Shown one piece after another: positions 32,433-43,218 of a DNA stretch of 64,000 nt. How positions within the stretch are numbered: the stretch's first letter is position 1; the number at the start of each line of letters is the position of its first letter. The notes below the pieces were generated by a model. That model ran no database searches. It had not been told where the DNA came from and saw only the letters and a list, made by a program, of their open reading frames with translations. A program made the position numbers and the translations under genes. The DNA is from Adiantum capillus-veneris (taxonomy: Eukaryota; Streptophyta; Polypodiopsida; Polypodiales; Pteridaceae): assembly GCA_014529385.2 (NCBI GenBank), contig CM043965.1:63926933-63990932 (forward strand). Reading direction: 5' to 3'.

Positions 32433-34350
32433 TTGAGTGGACCACAAGAGTCCTCTTCTCGTGGCTCTGTTGAGAAGCCATGGAATGGTAGACTACGTAC
32501 GCAGGTTACTCCACCAGCAGGTACAGGGAATGTATCACGGAAAGGAAAGGAAAAGGTTGATGAACCTCCCTTTATGGCTGATGCATCATCAGGTTTTTCA
32601 CATGTAGACATGGATTCAGATGGTTCTGAACAAAGTCTTGATGAGGAATTTGGAATTCCGGCTGTCAGGACACTTGGTGTAAGGAAAGTACAAGAAGATG
32701 CTAGAGGGCAAAGGAGTGACCCAGGACCGCGCAGATCTAACCGAGTCAGAAATCCAGTTCAGAAATTGACTTATGATGGGTATCTAGCGCATCACCAAGC
32801 CTACATGGCTAAGGTGATACAGGATGTGGAGCCCACATGTTTTGAGGATGCAGTTGGAAATGTGCATTGGGATGATGCAATGAATGAAGAGATGGCTGCA
32901 GTGGAAGCAAACGACACATGGGAGTTGGTGCCATTGCCAAGTGGCAAGAAATCTATTGGCTGTAAATGGGTGTATAAAACTAAGCATAAGGCTGATGGTA
33001 ACATTGAGCGTCACAAGGCAAGGCTGGTCGCAAAGGGTTATGCACAGACGTATGGCATAGACTATGAGGAGACCTTTGCTCCAGTGGCAAAGATGACGAC
33101 TGTGAGAGCTGTCACAGCAGTGGCTGCATCTAGAGGATGGATTATGCATCAAATGGATGTAAAGAATGCCTTCTTGAATGGTGAGTTGCAAGAGGAAGTG
33201 TATATGGATCAGCCACCTGGTTATGTCGATCCAGGTTACCCAGATCATGTATGCAGACTTCTCAAAGCCTTGTATGGTTTGAAGCAGGGCTCTAGAGCAT
33301 GGTATGACAGGATTTCCAAGTATCTTGTTAGTATTGGGTTTAGGAGAGCTCATGCTGATCATTCACTCTATGTACGTGGTAGTGATGTGGGGATTGTGGT
33401 CGTTACCATATATGTAGATGACCTTATTATTGTGGGTGACAATGCTATGGAGATTGACCATGTGAAGGGTCTTCTCAAAGAGGAGTTTGAAATGAAAGAT
33501 TTGGGCGAGTTGCGCTACTTTCTTGGCATTGAGGTGATCAGGACTCCAGAGGGTGTATGGCTGTCACAGAGACAATATGCTTTGGACATGTTGTCAAAGT
33601 ATGGTATGGCTGATTGTAAGCCAATTTCTATTCCCTTGGATATGAATGCAAAGCTGAGTGCAGAGAAGGGTGATGTTGTTGAGGATGTCAAGATGTACAG
33701 GAAGATTGTGGGTAGTCTAATCTACTTGACTATCACGAGGCTAGACTTGAGCTACACAGTAGGCTTGGAGAGTCAGTTCATGCAGCTTCCGAGGAAGCCA
33801 CATTTGGATGGAGTACGACGCACACTTCGGTATGTGCAAGGGACTCTTGACTACGCATTGTTCTATGCAGCAGATGTGCCATTAGCATTGTATGGGTATA
33901 CAGATGCAGATTGGGCAGGTAGCATTGTTGATAGGAGATCTACGAGTGGCTTCATGTTCTCTTTTGGGAGTGCTGCTGTTACTTGGAGCAGCAAAAAGCA
34001 GCCTATGGTTGCTTTATCGAGCACAGAGGCCGAGTACAGAGGTGTAGCAGTTGCGGCGTGCGAGGTAGCTTGGCTACGCACATTACTTGAGCACTTGGGA
34101 GTGCAGGTGGACCAACAGATTTTCATCCATTGTGACAACCTCAGCAGCATGCAGTTGGCTAGGAACCCAGTGTTCCATGCCAGGACCAAGCACATAGAGG
34201 TCCCTTACCACTACGTTCAAGAGCGAGTGTTGGCGAGCGACATCGACTTGGTCTACGTCAGCACAGAGGAGTAGATAGCGGATATCTTTACCAAGGCCCT
34301 CGGAGCTGAGAAGCTTCGACGTTTCTGGACTATGCTTGGACTCTGCGACA
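32433..34350 (+). pseudogene. Copia reverse transcriptase and RNase H
   Basis: A 613-residue open frame. RT motifs: WVYKTKHKADG, RLVAKGYAQ, HQMDVKNAFLNGELQEEVYM, and the catalytic YVDD at 33411-33422. RNase H motifs: GYTDADWAGS, SSKKQPMVALSSTEAEY and the C-terminal RTKHIEVPYH. A TAG at 34272-34274 interrupts the usual end (IADIFTKAL follows in frame). All RT/RNase H catalytic residues I could place are present, so this part decayed least. Confidence 0.92.
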
Positions 34351-34360
34351 TGCAGAGCTC

Positions 34361-34690
34361 GAGGGGAAGTGTTGAGATGTCGAGCTCTACATCTTGAGCT
34401 GGCATCCACTACCGGTCTTGGCCGCTTATGGAATTTACTCACTAGCGCGTTAGGTGACCGACACGGAGGATCTCTGCCAGTGATTCTACAGCTGGACTAC
34501 ACTTATAGTGCCAGCCTAGTACACTTCTAGCGAGTTCACACTTAGTGACCGCATGTACATATGTGCTACTTTTCAGTTTTAGCACTTAGTCATTTTGTAC
34601 TCTCTTTTTTGTAAGAAGAAGAAGAAGCTTTCCATGTCTGTGTGCTTTGTGCTTGTCTTGTGTAGCTCTCTTGCATCCTCTTTCTTTACA
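34361..34690 (+). mobile_element. Polypurine tract and 3' LTR of the copia element
   Basis: The purine run GAGGGGAAG at 34361-34369 directly precedes TGTTGAGATG. The LTR probably ends TTTACA at 34690, giving 321 bp. The 3' end is set by the TG...CA rule and not by a second copy, so it is approximate. No target-site duplication can be tested because the 5' end is lost. Confidence 0.65.
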
Positions 34691-35100
34691 CTAGTGGGGA
34701 CTGATGAAAGAGGAGAAGAAGTATTCCTATAAGGAAGAAGTATTCTTCTCACATTAGTTCACTCATAAAGCATAGCATAGCATAATAATGGAGATGGAAA
34801 AGGAGATGAGCACGCTTGTAAGCTTGGCACTTGCTTGGATTTGGATTCCATGGTCAAGTGTGGTTGGTGTAGGCTTATCCATTTATCTTATGCTTGAGAA
34901 GGAGTCTTCACATTGCTAATGAAATTTATTGAGGTGCAAGGGAGAGAGAGCCCATTGACCACCCCCCTTCTTGGCATGTTTTAAGGGAGAGAGAGCCCAT
35001 TGACCACCCCCCTTCTTGGCATGAACTTTCTTGAGGTGCAAGGGAGAGAGAGAGCCCATTGACCACCCCCCTTCTTGGCATGGTTTGACATTGAGTTTTA
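34691..35100. repeat. Dispersed LTR-type repeat, copy 3, with a terminal triplication
   Basis: Blocks such as TTCACTCATAAAGCATA, GCTTGTAAGCTTGGCAC, GGTCAAGTGTGGTTGG and CTTGAGAAGGAGTCTT match 15.96-16.2 kb. At 34938-35092 the phrase GGGAGAGAGAGCCCATTGACC plus CCCCCTTCTTGGCATG occurs three times in tandem, spaced about 48-57 bp. The corresponding site in copy 2 has it once. Confidence 0.75.
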
Positions 35101-35454
35101 ATTACTTATAGCATACTATTTTGGATAATTTATCTCACCAAAACCCAAATATTTCTATGTTTTTAATGGTTGCTTTCTAGTTTGTAATGCCAATGTCTTT
35201 TTTGTAATGCTGGTGAACAATGACATTAGGCAAGCAAACCAACCCTCGCTGATAATAGAATACACATTAAAAATAAAAATGATCGAATTTGGATTTCAAA
35301 AAAATATTAAAAAAACAAATAACTTTTAGGGTTAATATAATATGCCCATAGCTCTCCTACACACAGCTATACACTTCCACTCTTATTTTTCCAATCTAGT
35401 ACTTATTTCTTGAACTCTACTATCATGTCATGCACTATAGTCTTCCCCTCCTTT
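35101..35454. other. No recognisable gene
   Basis: AT-rich unique sequence; nothing seen. A plus-strand frame begins at 35410 and enters the duplication. Confidence 0.5.
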
Positions 35455-36395
35455 GAAAGAGATTTTTCCTTAACCAACGGGAAGATTACTTTTGGGGTTA
35501 GGTATCTACGGACATGTTGCACTGCAAACATTGAGTGCTTTACATGCCATTGTCATGTTGGGAGTGAAGAGTTGACAGTGCCATTAAAGAAAACTAACAA
35601 TCACTTTGGAGAGGAGTTCTATGTTGTGGTGGATGAATCTCTCTCTAAAATTTCTATGGTGGTGGTTGAGGATGGCATAATCTCAAATTCAAGTGGGATT
35701 CTCCTCTTGTGGGATGCTCCCTACATAGACCTTACTAGTCCAATTAAGGACCTTACTTGTTGCTCTTATTTGTGCATATTATTTTGAAGTAACTAAATCA
35801 TACAATGCATGTTTTGTAGGTCTATGGCAACAATAAGAAATGGCCAAGGAGTAGAAGGAGAGCAGTGATTTGTGTTCAAAATGTCTACGATTGGCCTTGC
35901 CCCTAGATTGGATTTGGTCAATCGAAAGAGATTTTTCCTTAACCAACGGGAAGATTACTTTTGGGGTTAGGTATCTACAAGGACATGTTGCACTGCAAAC
36001 ATTGAGTGCTTTACATGCCATTGTCATGTTGGGAGTGAAGAGTTGACAGTGCCATTAAAGAAAACTAACAATCACTTTGGAGAGGAGTTCTATGTTGTGG
36101 TGGATGAATCTCTCTCTAAAATTTCTATGGTGGTGGTTGAGGATGGCATAATCTCAAATTCAAGTGGGATTCTCCTCTTGTGGGATGCTCCCTACATAGA
36201 CCTTACTAGTCCAATTAAGGACCTTACTTGTTGCTCTTATTTGTGCATATTATTTTGAAGTAACTAAATCATACAATGCATGTTTTGTAGGTCTATGGCA
36301 GCAACAAGAAATGGCCAAGGAGTAGAAGGAGAGCGGTGATTTGTGTTCAAAATGTCTACGATTGGCCTTGCCCCTAGATTGGATTTGGTCAATCG
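35455..36395. repeat. Tandem duplication of about 470 bp
   Basis: Copy 1 at about 35455-35924 and copy 2 at about 35925-36395 are offset by 469-471 bp. They differ at only a few positions, including a 2-bp insertion (CTACGGACATG against CTACAAGGACATG near 35976) and A/G changes near 35828/36300. Both contain the same plus-strand frame (VPLKKTNNHFGEEFYVVVDE ...), whose product I do not recognise; in copy 2 it is shortened by the 2-bp insertion. The low divergence marks a recent event. Confidence 0.92.
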
Positions 36396-36599
36396 GATGA
36401 GACATAGTGGAACTAGAGATCGTTGGCACTCTTGAGTGCGATTTGATCACACTCACTGAGTGGCGGATTGGGTGACCATGGCATGCCATGTATATGATCC
36501 AAGGTTTGATTTTTAAGAAACATGTTTTTCAAGTTTGAAATATCTTAAGAAACAATTATTAATATATATATATATATATATATATACTAATATGAATAT
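36396..36599. repeat. Unique sequence with a (TA)n tract
   Basis: Thirteen TA units at 36561-36586 within otherwise unmarked AT-rich sequence. Nothing else seen. Confidence 0.8.
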
Positions 36600-38460
36600 C
36601 TAACGTTACAACATGAAAGACCTCCTCACTATTGCAACTTGTGAAATGAAAAAGGAGGACATGGAAGTACAAATACGTTTTTGGGAGTGCATAAATGAGG
36701 TGATGGAGGGGCATGGATGTAAGAAAGAAAATTTCCATGTATTCATGGATGACAAAGCACAATCCAATTGGAATGTAGTTTGCACTGTGTGCAATGGCAG
36801 GAAAGACAATTCTCTACAAGATCAAGAACAATCTTGCCTTTTGATTGGAAGCAAAACATGGTGGTTCACACAAAAAATTACATTGTTTCTTCATCCCCCA
36901 AGAAACTCACAAAGAATTGTGAAAAAAGTGGCATTTAGCTTGGGCCTCTAGAGAGGCAGCGACATCATAATCTCATCTCCTTCGACAACAATGGAACAAT
37001 GGACATTGCATGGATAAGAACATCCTTGCAATGGATCCTGGTTGAGCTTGGTGGGAGGTGCATATTGCACATTGGGGGAGCATCATGACAATAGTGGAAA
37101 TAAGTAGTGATGGAGAAAACACTCCAAGAACAAACTTGACTGAGAGTAAGCATGGAAGTTGGCTCGCAGAAGGCGAGGGGGTGGGGGGGTTCAAAAGAAA
37201 ACTCTCACTATATGATGCATGTACTTTAGATATGGATAATGCAATACGAATCACAAAGGAAATTTCTTACCCTCAAGATAAACATATTGTAAAGGGTATC
37301 TCATTAGAGAGACTCATTAGAGAGAGTTTCCATTGCCAATGCAAGCGATACGAGTAGTCAATGAGGCTATATCTAGAACACCCATGTATGAATTTCATAC
37401 AACTCTTCAAGAAGACAAAGAAATTGTTTATAAGAAGTGAGGGCCATTGATTATGATTGATATTGAGGATGATGCCATGCATAGACCAGAGTACAATGCA
37501 AAAACACGTGACTATACATTTCGTGGAAGGCCGAGGAAGATCAATTTCAGGGAGGATCCAGGGACTGGAGATGGGAGTGAGAATTCTAAAAACAAGGCAA
37601 AGGTTTTTGTTTTGGAATTAAAGTTCAATGAAGCTATGTGAGCAATTGGAAGAACTCCTCTTTCCGTGTAACATGTAGTGGAACCCCTAGTGGTGGAAAA
37701 AGATGTGGACATAATATAGTGGCATGTAGAAAAGGGACTCTTGCATCATCATTTGAGGGGTAACTAAACATCCAAATGGGCCACTTAGGCAATGGTTTTG
37801 ATTTTGTACCAACCATGTTATTTATTTTTATGTGGTGGATCATAACATAGATCCAAGGCCAGCTCATCCACCGACAATTTGGGTGGTCAATCCAGGAACA
37901 AATCTTACAGATGATGAAATTCTGACATTTCTTGAAGCACTATTTCAAGTGGAGGTAGTTGAAAAATGAAAAATGGGTGAAACTACAATGTGGACTCCTC
38001 CTAGGGTGGAGGTGACTCCATTTTTGCCTCAAAAAAAGCAGATAGTAGTGGTTAAATACTAAGAAATGGAAAAATAGTCAGATTTCTTTGTTCCATTTCA
38101 GAGGAGGTAGCAAAAACAATTATTTTGGATCTTGGTTTGAAGACCAAAGTGTTTGAAGAGAAATGCATATAAGATAATGTACATGAAATCTTCAAGGTGG
38201 AGTCTCATGTAGGAGACGTACAAGTGAGGGTGTATGAGGTGCACATTAAGGATGAGCCCTATTGCACATGCTTTGATTTCAACAACAGGGAAACTAAGAA
38301 AAAATATTATTTGGCTTGCAAGAACTTGTACTTCATTTTATGGAGAGTTCTTGGATTGAGCCAAAATGAAAACATGTTCATACATCAGTCAATGCTAGGA
38401 AAGGTAGATGTCTACAATGCTCTTATCCAACATGGATGCACATTCCATACCTAGAGTAAA
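36600..38460 (+). pseudogene. MULE-like transposase remnant with SWIM-type end
   Basis: The first segment (36613-36951) has ENFHVFMDDKAQSNWNVV and then, after a frame change near 36840, a WKQNMVVHTKNYIV run. This arrangement resembles MULE-related transposases of non-seed plants. A middle segment (37447-37641) is basic (FRGRPRKINFRED). The last (38197-38454) reads EPYCTCFDFNNRETKKKYY then CKNLYF and LGLSQNENMFIHQ. C-x-C followed by C-x-N corresponds to a SWIM zinc finger whose last His has become Asn. Many stops between the segments make it non-functional. Terminal inverted repeats were not found. Confidence 0.6.
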
Positions 38461-38490
38461 GCCCAATAATTGGTGGATAATTTTGTGACT

Positions 38491-38804
38491 TGTATCTATA
38501 CATTGAAAATAGTACAGTTGGCATCAAATAAATCTATAAGAGAGCACAATGGTTGCTAAGAGTGACTACTCAATAATGACAAGGGTTGACTCTAGACTCT
38601 AGAATGATCCCCAAATAATTGACTATAGAATAACTACTCCAAAATGGATTAGTGGGTCCTATTTATAGGTACTTGGACTAGGCTCTAATTGATTGTACAT
38701 TGTACAATTATGGTGGTAAAAACATTCACCAATAATTACCATATCCAAGTAAGCGGTTTGACTATGCACTAGTGTCTAACTAAGGCTTGTTTCCACAATC
38801 TACA
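38491..38804 (-). mobile_element. 3' LTR of the small element
   Basis: TATA box near 38676-38665 on the minus strand. The 5' boundary TGTAGATTGTGG is fixed by the adjacent polypurine tract, and the 3' end by alignment to the other LTR (TACAAGTC edge against ACATCAAT). Confidence 0.8.
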
Positions 38805-38824
38805 TTCCTCCTCCTCTTTCTTTG

Positions 38825-40894
38825 AATTATGGACTATTCCAAAATTCTAGGCATGCATTTGAAAATAATTGATATATAGGGAAATGGTTACTTTGAATTT
38901 ACCCACTTTCCTTCCATCTCACTCTTTTACAACTGATCTCAAGCTTCTCTGAAACATCATTGCTCTTCTTATCTAGAGCCTTCTTTTGTGTTGTCTTTTG
39001 AATCATCTAATGTGAGTCTTGAAGTGTCTTAGGTTGGCTTGTTTGTTGAGCACTATTTCTAGTGTTGTCCTTTTAAATGAGCCAATAGATGGCTTTCTAC
39101 TCTATCTACTCCCCTTGATCAGTCATCATATCAAGTTCTATGGTCTTAGAGTATTCTAGCTCTTTGTTTTAGCATCATATAAAATACTCTTTTCCCTAGT
39201 GAGTATCACTCTAGCTAGCCTTATGGTAGGATGATGTACTAGTGTGAATCTAGCCATCTAGATGTGGTTGACTAGACTTGATTCAAGCCTCAAGAAAAAT
39301 TTCAACCATTTTTTTTAAAATGAGGTTTGGATGCTACTTTGTTGGCCAACCCCTTCTCCAAAATCTTCAATGATTCAATAGACAATTGGAGTATCTCATT
39401 GATGCACCTAATCAATGTGGATCTAATCCCCACATTGTGTCATCATGCCTCTGAAGTTGTGCCTAGTCATCCTTTAGCTCTGAGATTGTTGTCTTCTACT
39501 CATTAGTATCATTAAAAACATTCTTCCAATAAACCTTACTGTTGCTCATACCATTTCCTAAGTTGATCTACAATTTTGAGGTACCTTTGTTGATCTATTG
39601 GTTCATTATACTTTGGATACAAGGTAGGGTAAAATTTGGGCAGTTCATCATCTTTCATAGGTAAGGTATACATGAGAATTGACAAATTAACAACAAATTC
39701 AAGGAAGTTTAGGACTATCTGATTTTCCTACATCATCATCTTTCTCATGATTCGAACCAAATGAAATAGACTTTATAAAGGCACCGCCTATTCCCAAAGG
39801 AACATCCTAGTTTTGGGTCCTCTTCTGCTAGAGGCACTGTTTTCCAATAGCATCCTTACCTTTTGATCCAATATTCTTTTAAAGATCTATATTTTCACGA
39901 TCAATGCCTGTATTTTCAATTGAATGTCTTTCATACATTGGTATGAAGGACAGTTTCCCAAAGGTATTTCTAGTTTTGCAACCCTAGATTCTCAACATTC
40001 ATAGTGGTGAGTTGTTACGCTTGAGGATTGGACATCACATCATCTTGTATTAGCACATATTATAGGAACTTGTGCTAATAATTGGATGGTGTTGGGGTGA
40101 GTGAGAAGTTTGCAAGGGGACTATTTGTGGTAATTGATCAGTTTCCATTGATCTACCGTCCTTTTTGCCCCCATGTACAACATTTGAAATTTCTCTAGGT
40201 TTGAGTACAAGTCGTCATCATGGAGGAACTTATGTATTTGGAGGTCCTTTCCCCCCCTTAGCTTCTTATTGAGACTAAGGCACTGAGTGGAGTAATCCGG
40301 ATCATCATTTTATTCTAAATCAACCAGCATTGCTTTACCCCTATATGCCCTAGGAAAGCCTGATGTTGCTCGGTTGTTACTTGAGTTGTTTGTTCAATAT
40401 GACCAGATTGAGTCAGATCATTGTGATTTTGGCTTTGATACGTAGGAGGCAGGTTGTCAGTTCCCTTTGTTCCTTATGAGGTCCCCATCAAATTCCCACA
40501 TGTGGCTAACCTCGGTGTTGTCAGAGGCGGAGTGGGTTGATCCCCTCTCCAGTATCCTTCTCCTATTCTGGCCCATCATCATCCTCATCATCCACATTGT
40601 GGGTAAGATGGTCTATGAGTTCTTGATCTACTAGCATTGCTGTGAAAACTTCAGTTTTCTTTGATGGCAATTGCTAGGTTCTCAATATCTTCAAAGTTCA
40701 GGGTCAAGTTTTGATCCTAATAAGATATATCCACCATGATTGCGAAAATGGAATGACTTGGTCACTTTTGATAGCTATTCTAGGTTAAAGATTTGAAGTT
40801 AATTAGTTCATATCAGACTTCAAATAGTACAAGAATTAATCAAAGACTAAAATGGAAATGCAAAGATAGAAACTGAACAAGAGGCTGGAATTGA
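38825..40894 (-). pseudogene. Interior with decayed gag-like coding sequence
   Basis: Minus-strand stretches look coding: about 40280-40140 gives KDLQIHKFLHDDDLYSNLEK and YMGAKRTVDQW; about 39670-39540 gives LPMKDDELPKFYP and QRYLKIVDQLRKWYEQQ; a shorter one follows near 38990 (RLTLDDSKDNTKEG). Stops separate them. The patterns resemble retroelement gag-type helices but I could not assign a family. With no enzymatic domain the element would depend on others for replication. A primer-binding site next to the 5' LTR was not recognised. Confidence 0.45.
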
Positions 40895-41205
40895 TGTTTT
40901 CATATATTGGAAATAGTACAATTGGAATCAAATAAAGCTGACAGAGAATTCAATGATTGCTCAGAAAAACTGCTCAAGAATTACAAGCATTAACTCTAGA
41001 CTCTAGAATGACCACCAAATAATTGATTGTAAAATGACTATTGCAAATGGAGTAGTGGGTCCTATTTATAGGTGTCTAGGATAGGCTTTGACTAATAGTA
41101 CATTGTAAAATTATGGTGGTAGATACATTTGGATAACTACTATATGCAGCTAAGTGGTCTGACTATGCAATGGCACTTGAGTAAGACTTGTTACCACTGT
41201 CTACA
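40895..41205 (-). mobile_element. 5' LTR of the small element
   Basis: Aligns end to end with 38491-38804. TATA box near 41079-41068 on the minus strand. It abuts the plus-strand chromovirus integrase scrap at 41206. Confidence 0.8.
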
Positions 41206-42250
41206 ACTAGCATGGCCCCAAATGACTCTACCTTTCTTCTCAAAGTAAAGAAGAAAATTCACAATGACCCCTTTGCTCGTGACATCAACCTCAAACTCCA
41301 ACAAGGAAAAGAAATCGCTTTACAAGAATTTGAAGAAGTTGAAAGATTGTTGCACTATAAGGGACATCTATATACCATCAAAAGAGATAATATTGCAAGT
41401 AATTCAAGACAAAATTATTCTCCAATAGCAACTCATTTTGGAGTAAACAAGAAGATTGAGCTTATCATATGGTATTTTTGGTGGCCTCAAATGTGGAACC
41501 TTGTCAAAGAATGTATTCACACAGTGAAAATTGCAATAGGTCCAAGGCTCCACATCATTCCTTGCATGGATTACTTTAGCCCTTTCCCATCCCTAGTAAA
41601 CCATGGCCATCTATTTCCATGGTGAGTACCCAAGGGTGGATGTCCACATGAATCACCAATTGAAGAATCTGATTGCCACACATTTAGGCACACATTTATA
41701 TAGCATTCATAAAGAATTGACAAAGAATATTAGAGAGGCTTAATAGAGGTATATATATTTTGCAAACAAATGCAAAATGCAACATCCACAATGAGATTGG
41801 GGATCAAGTGTGGTTTCTCTTCTAGGATCTATGTCATATTGCTCTTCCCACAAGCTATACTATAGGATGATTGAATCTATTCACATATTTTCTGTAGTTA
41901 CCATAGCCTATGAAAATGAGACGAGTATGAGAATTCACTCAGTCTTTCATGTTTCAGTGTTGGAACCTTGTCATTAGTACAAGATTTATGGGAGATGCTC
42001 ATAGACACCATAGCCCATACAAATTGATGTTCATGAAAAATATGAAGTTGATAAAACCCTTGACTCTAAAAATCCCCCATGAAAGACTTCAATACCTTAC
42101 ATTACAAAGGTTATGATGCAAGCAAACAAACATGGGAGCTTGCATCCAACCTCCATAGCGCACCGGATAAAATTTGTGAGTTTCATCAACAATATCCATT
42201 GAAGCTTGGCCCCACATCAAGAGGTCCAAATTGTTGGTTGATTGCCAAGC
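41206..42250 (+). pseudogene. Chromovirus integrase and chromodomain fragment
   Basis: The open frame to 41625 has FLLKVKKKIHNDPFARDI, HFGVNKKIELIIWYFWWPQM and IPCMDYFSPFP, the segment from the end of RNase H through the HHCC zinc finger. The integrase core is almost wholly missing. Around 41930-42000 SVFHVSVLEP marks the integrase C-terminus. At about 42040-42220 there is a chromodomain: YEVDKTLDS, then LHYKGYDASKQTWELASNL and ICEFHQQYP. The chromodomain would direct insertion to particular chromatin. Stops and deletions make it dead. Confidence 0.82.
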
Positions 42251-43150
42251 CTCACCATATTTTTTTTCTATGCATGGACCGGATTGGCCCTATTATGCTA
42301 TGGAGGTCAATGCAAATAAACACATTATGATATGCAAGAAGTGGGTCTTGAGTATGGCACTCAAGGGTTTTTGATGTCGAGGTATCATGCTGATTTAATC
42401 TTTTTGAGAGCATTTTTTGCAGCAATTGAGCTCGTTCTTTGATAGTGTAATATGCATTGTCCGCTATCTATTGCTTCAATACAATGGTTTTCGTAACTAT
42501 GAATTCCTTGACTTTAGGTACCCACTTATACTCGAGTGTAGTCGGCTTGACTTGCTGTGGGGTATTTGGTACCCATTGGTGAACTTGTTTGCCATGGATA
42601 TTTGGTTTTTTTGTGGCTCTACTTTGCTTCTTTGACTGCCATATCCATGTCCTCTTGAGTAGCGGTGACTTCTATTGAGCATGTGGATGTAATGTTTTTT
42701 CTTTAAAGTTGTTCGCAATGTGTAGCAGTCTTTTTGGCACCCATACTTGTTGAGGTTGGTTCTTGTGCTGGCTCTTGGGTACCCAAATTTGCTTGAGTCC
42801 TTTCATAGGTTGGCTAGAAGCAATCTTTAATGGAGTAGTGGTCGTATTTATGACTGATGACTTCTGTTTCCTAAATGGAAAATTACCTAAAGATACGCTC
42901 CATTATTCCTTACTCTATGCAAATGGTATTATTAGTTGTCAACCTTTAAGTGTAAGTTCCAGCATTTGGGCATCCCAATCATGTACTGAGTTGTAGGTTG
43001 GCATCCATGGAGCCCCTAATATTAGGTCTTCATTCATTTGTTCATCTACAATAGATATGAAAGTATGCAGGCATGAAAATCCATAAACCAGAATATTCAA
43101 GTCAATTTTTCCTCGTACTGGAGTGAATCATTTATTATAGCCTTTGACAG
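42251..43150 (-). pseudogene. Retropepsin fragment followed by WVPK-type repeats
   Basis: From about 43135 down, one minus-strand frame reads FTPVRGKIDLNILVYGFS and then EDLILGAPWMPTYNSVHDWD, the C-terminal half of a retroelement aspartic protease. Continuing across stops are four WVP(K/N) repeats (QIWVPKSQHK, QVWVPKRLL, HQWVPNTP, YKWVPKVKE) to about 42520. The catalytic D-S/T-G lies outside. It sits directly beyond the integrase C-terminus of gypsy element 2, an order not expected within one element, so it is probably from another element. Confidence 0.5.
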
Positions 43151-43218
43151 TGGATCATTAATACTCAAGTGGTTGAGTTAATAGCCTTGGGATAAGTTCA
43201 GTAATTGACAACATTGGA

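Larger units (their letters stand above)
30131..34690 (+). mobile_element. Ty1/copia element, 5'-truncated, with 3' LTR
   Basis: The order is gag, zinc knuckle, protease, integrase, RT, RNase H, polypurine tract, LTR. Integrase precedes RT, which defines copia. No 5' LTR or primer-binding site precedes gag; the element begins within gag against an oppositely oriented gypsy scrap. Lesions are few: stops near 30292, 30433, 31328, 31378, 32427 and 34272, plus a small deletion near 31885. This is the best preserved coding element of the window. Confidence 0.92.
38491..41205 (-). mobile_element. Small complete LTR element with gag-like interior
   Basis: Two LTRs of 314 bp (38491-38804) and 311 bp (40895-41205) in direct orientation flank 2,090 bp. 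On the minus strand both start TGTAGA and end ...ACA, and both contain TATA box CCTATAAATAGG. The polypurine tract CAAAGAAAGAGGAGGAGGAA (38824-38805) ends exactly at the 3' LTR. The interior has no RT, RNase H or integrase, only decayed gag-like frames. The two LTRs differ at roughly a quarter of positions, so it is old. Flanking pentamers do not match. Confidence 0.82.

Noticed and set aside
32784-33362. 192-residue minus-strand frame
   Set aside because: Antisense of the copia RT; no motif of its own.
35410-35787. Intact host gene in the 470-bp duplication
   Set aside because: The frame is short, unrecognised and disrupted in the second copy; the duplication itself is the supported feature.
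42232-42258. 3' LTR of gypsy element 2
   Set aside because: Only about 27 bp resemble the LTR end and the sequence above it does not continue the match, so I did not annotate it.
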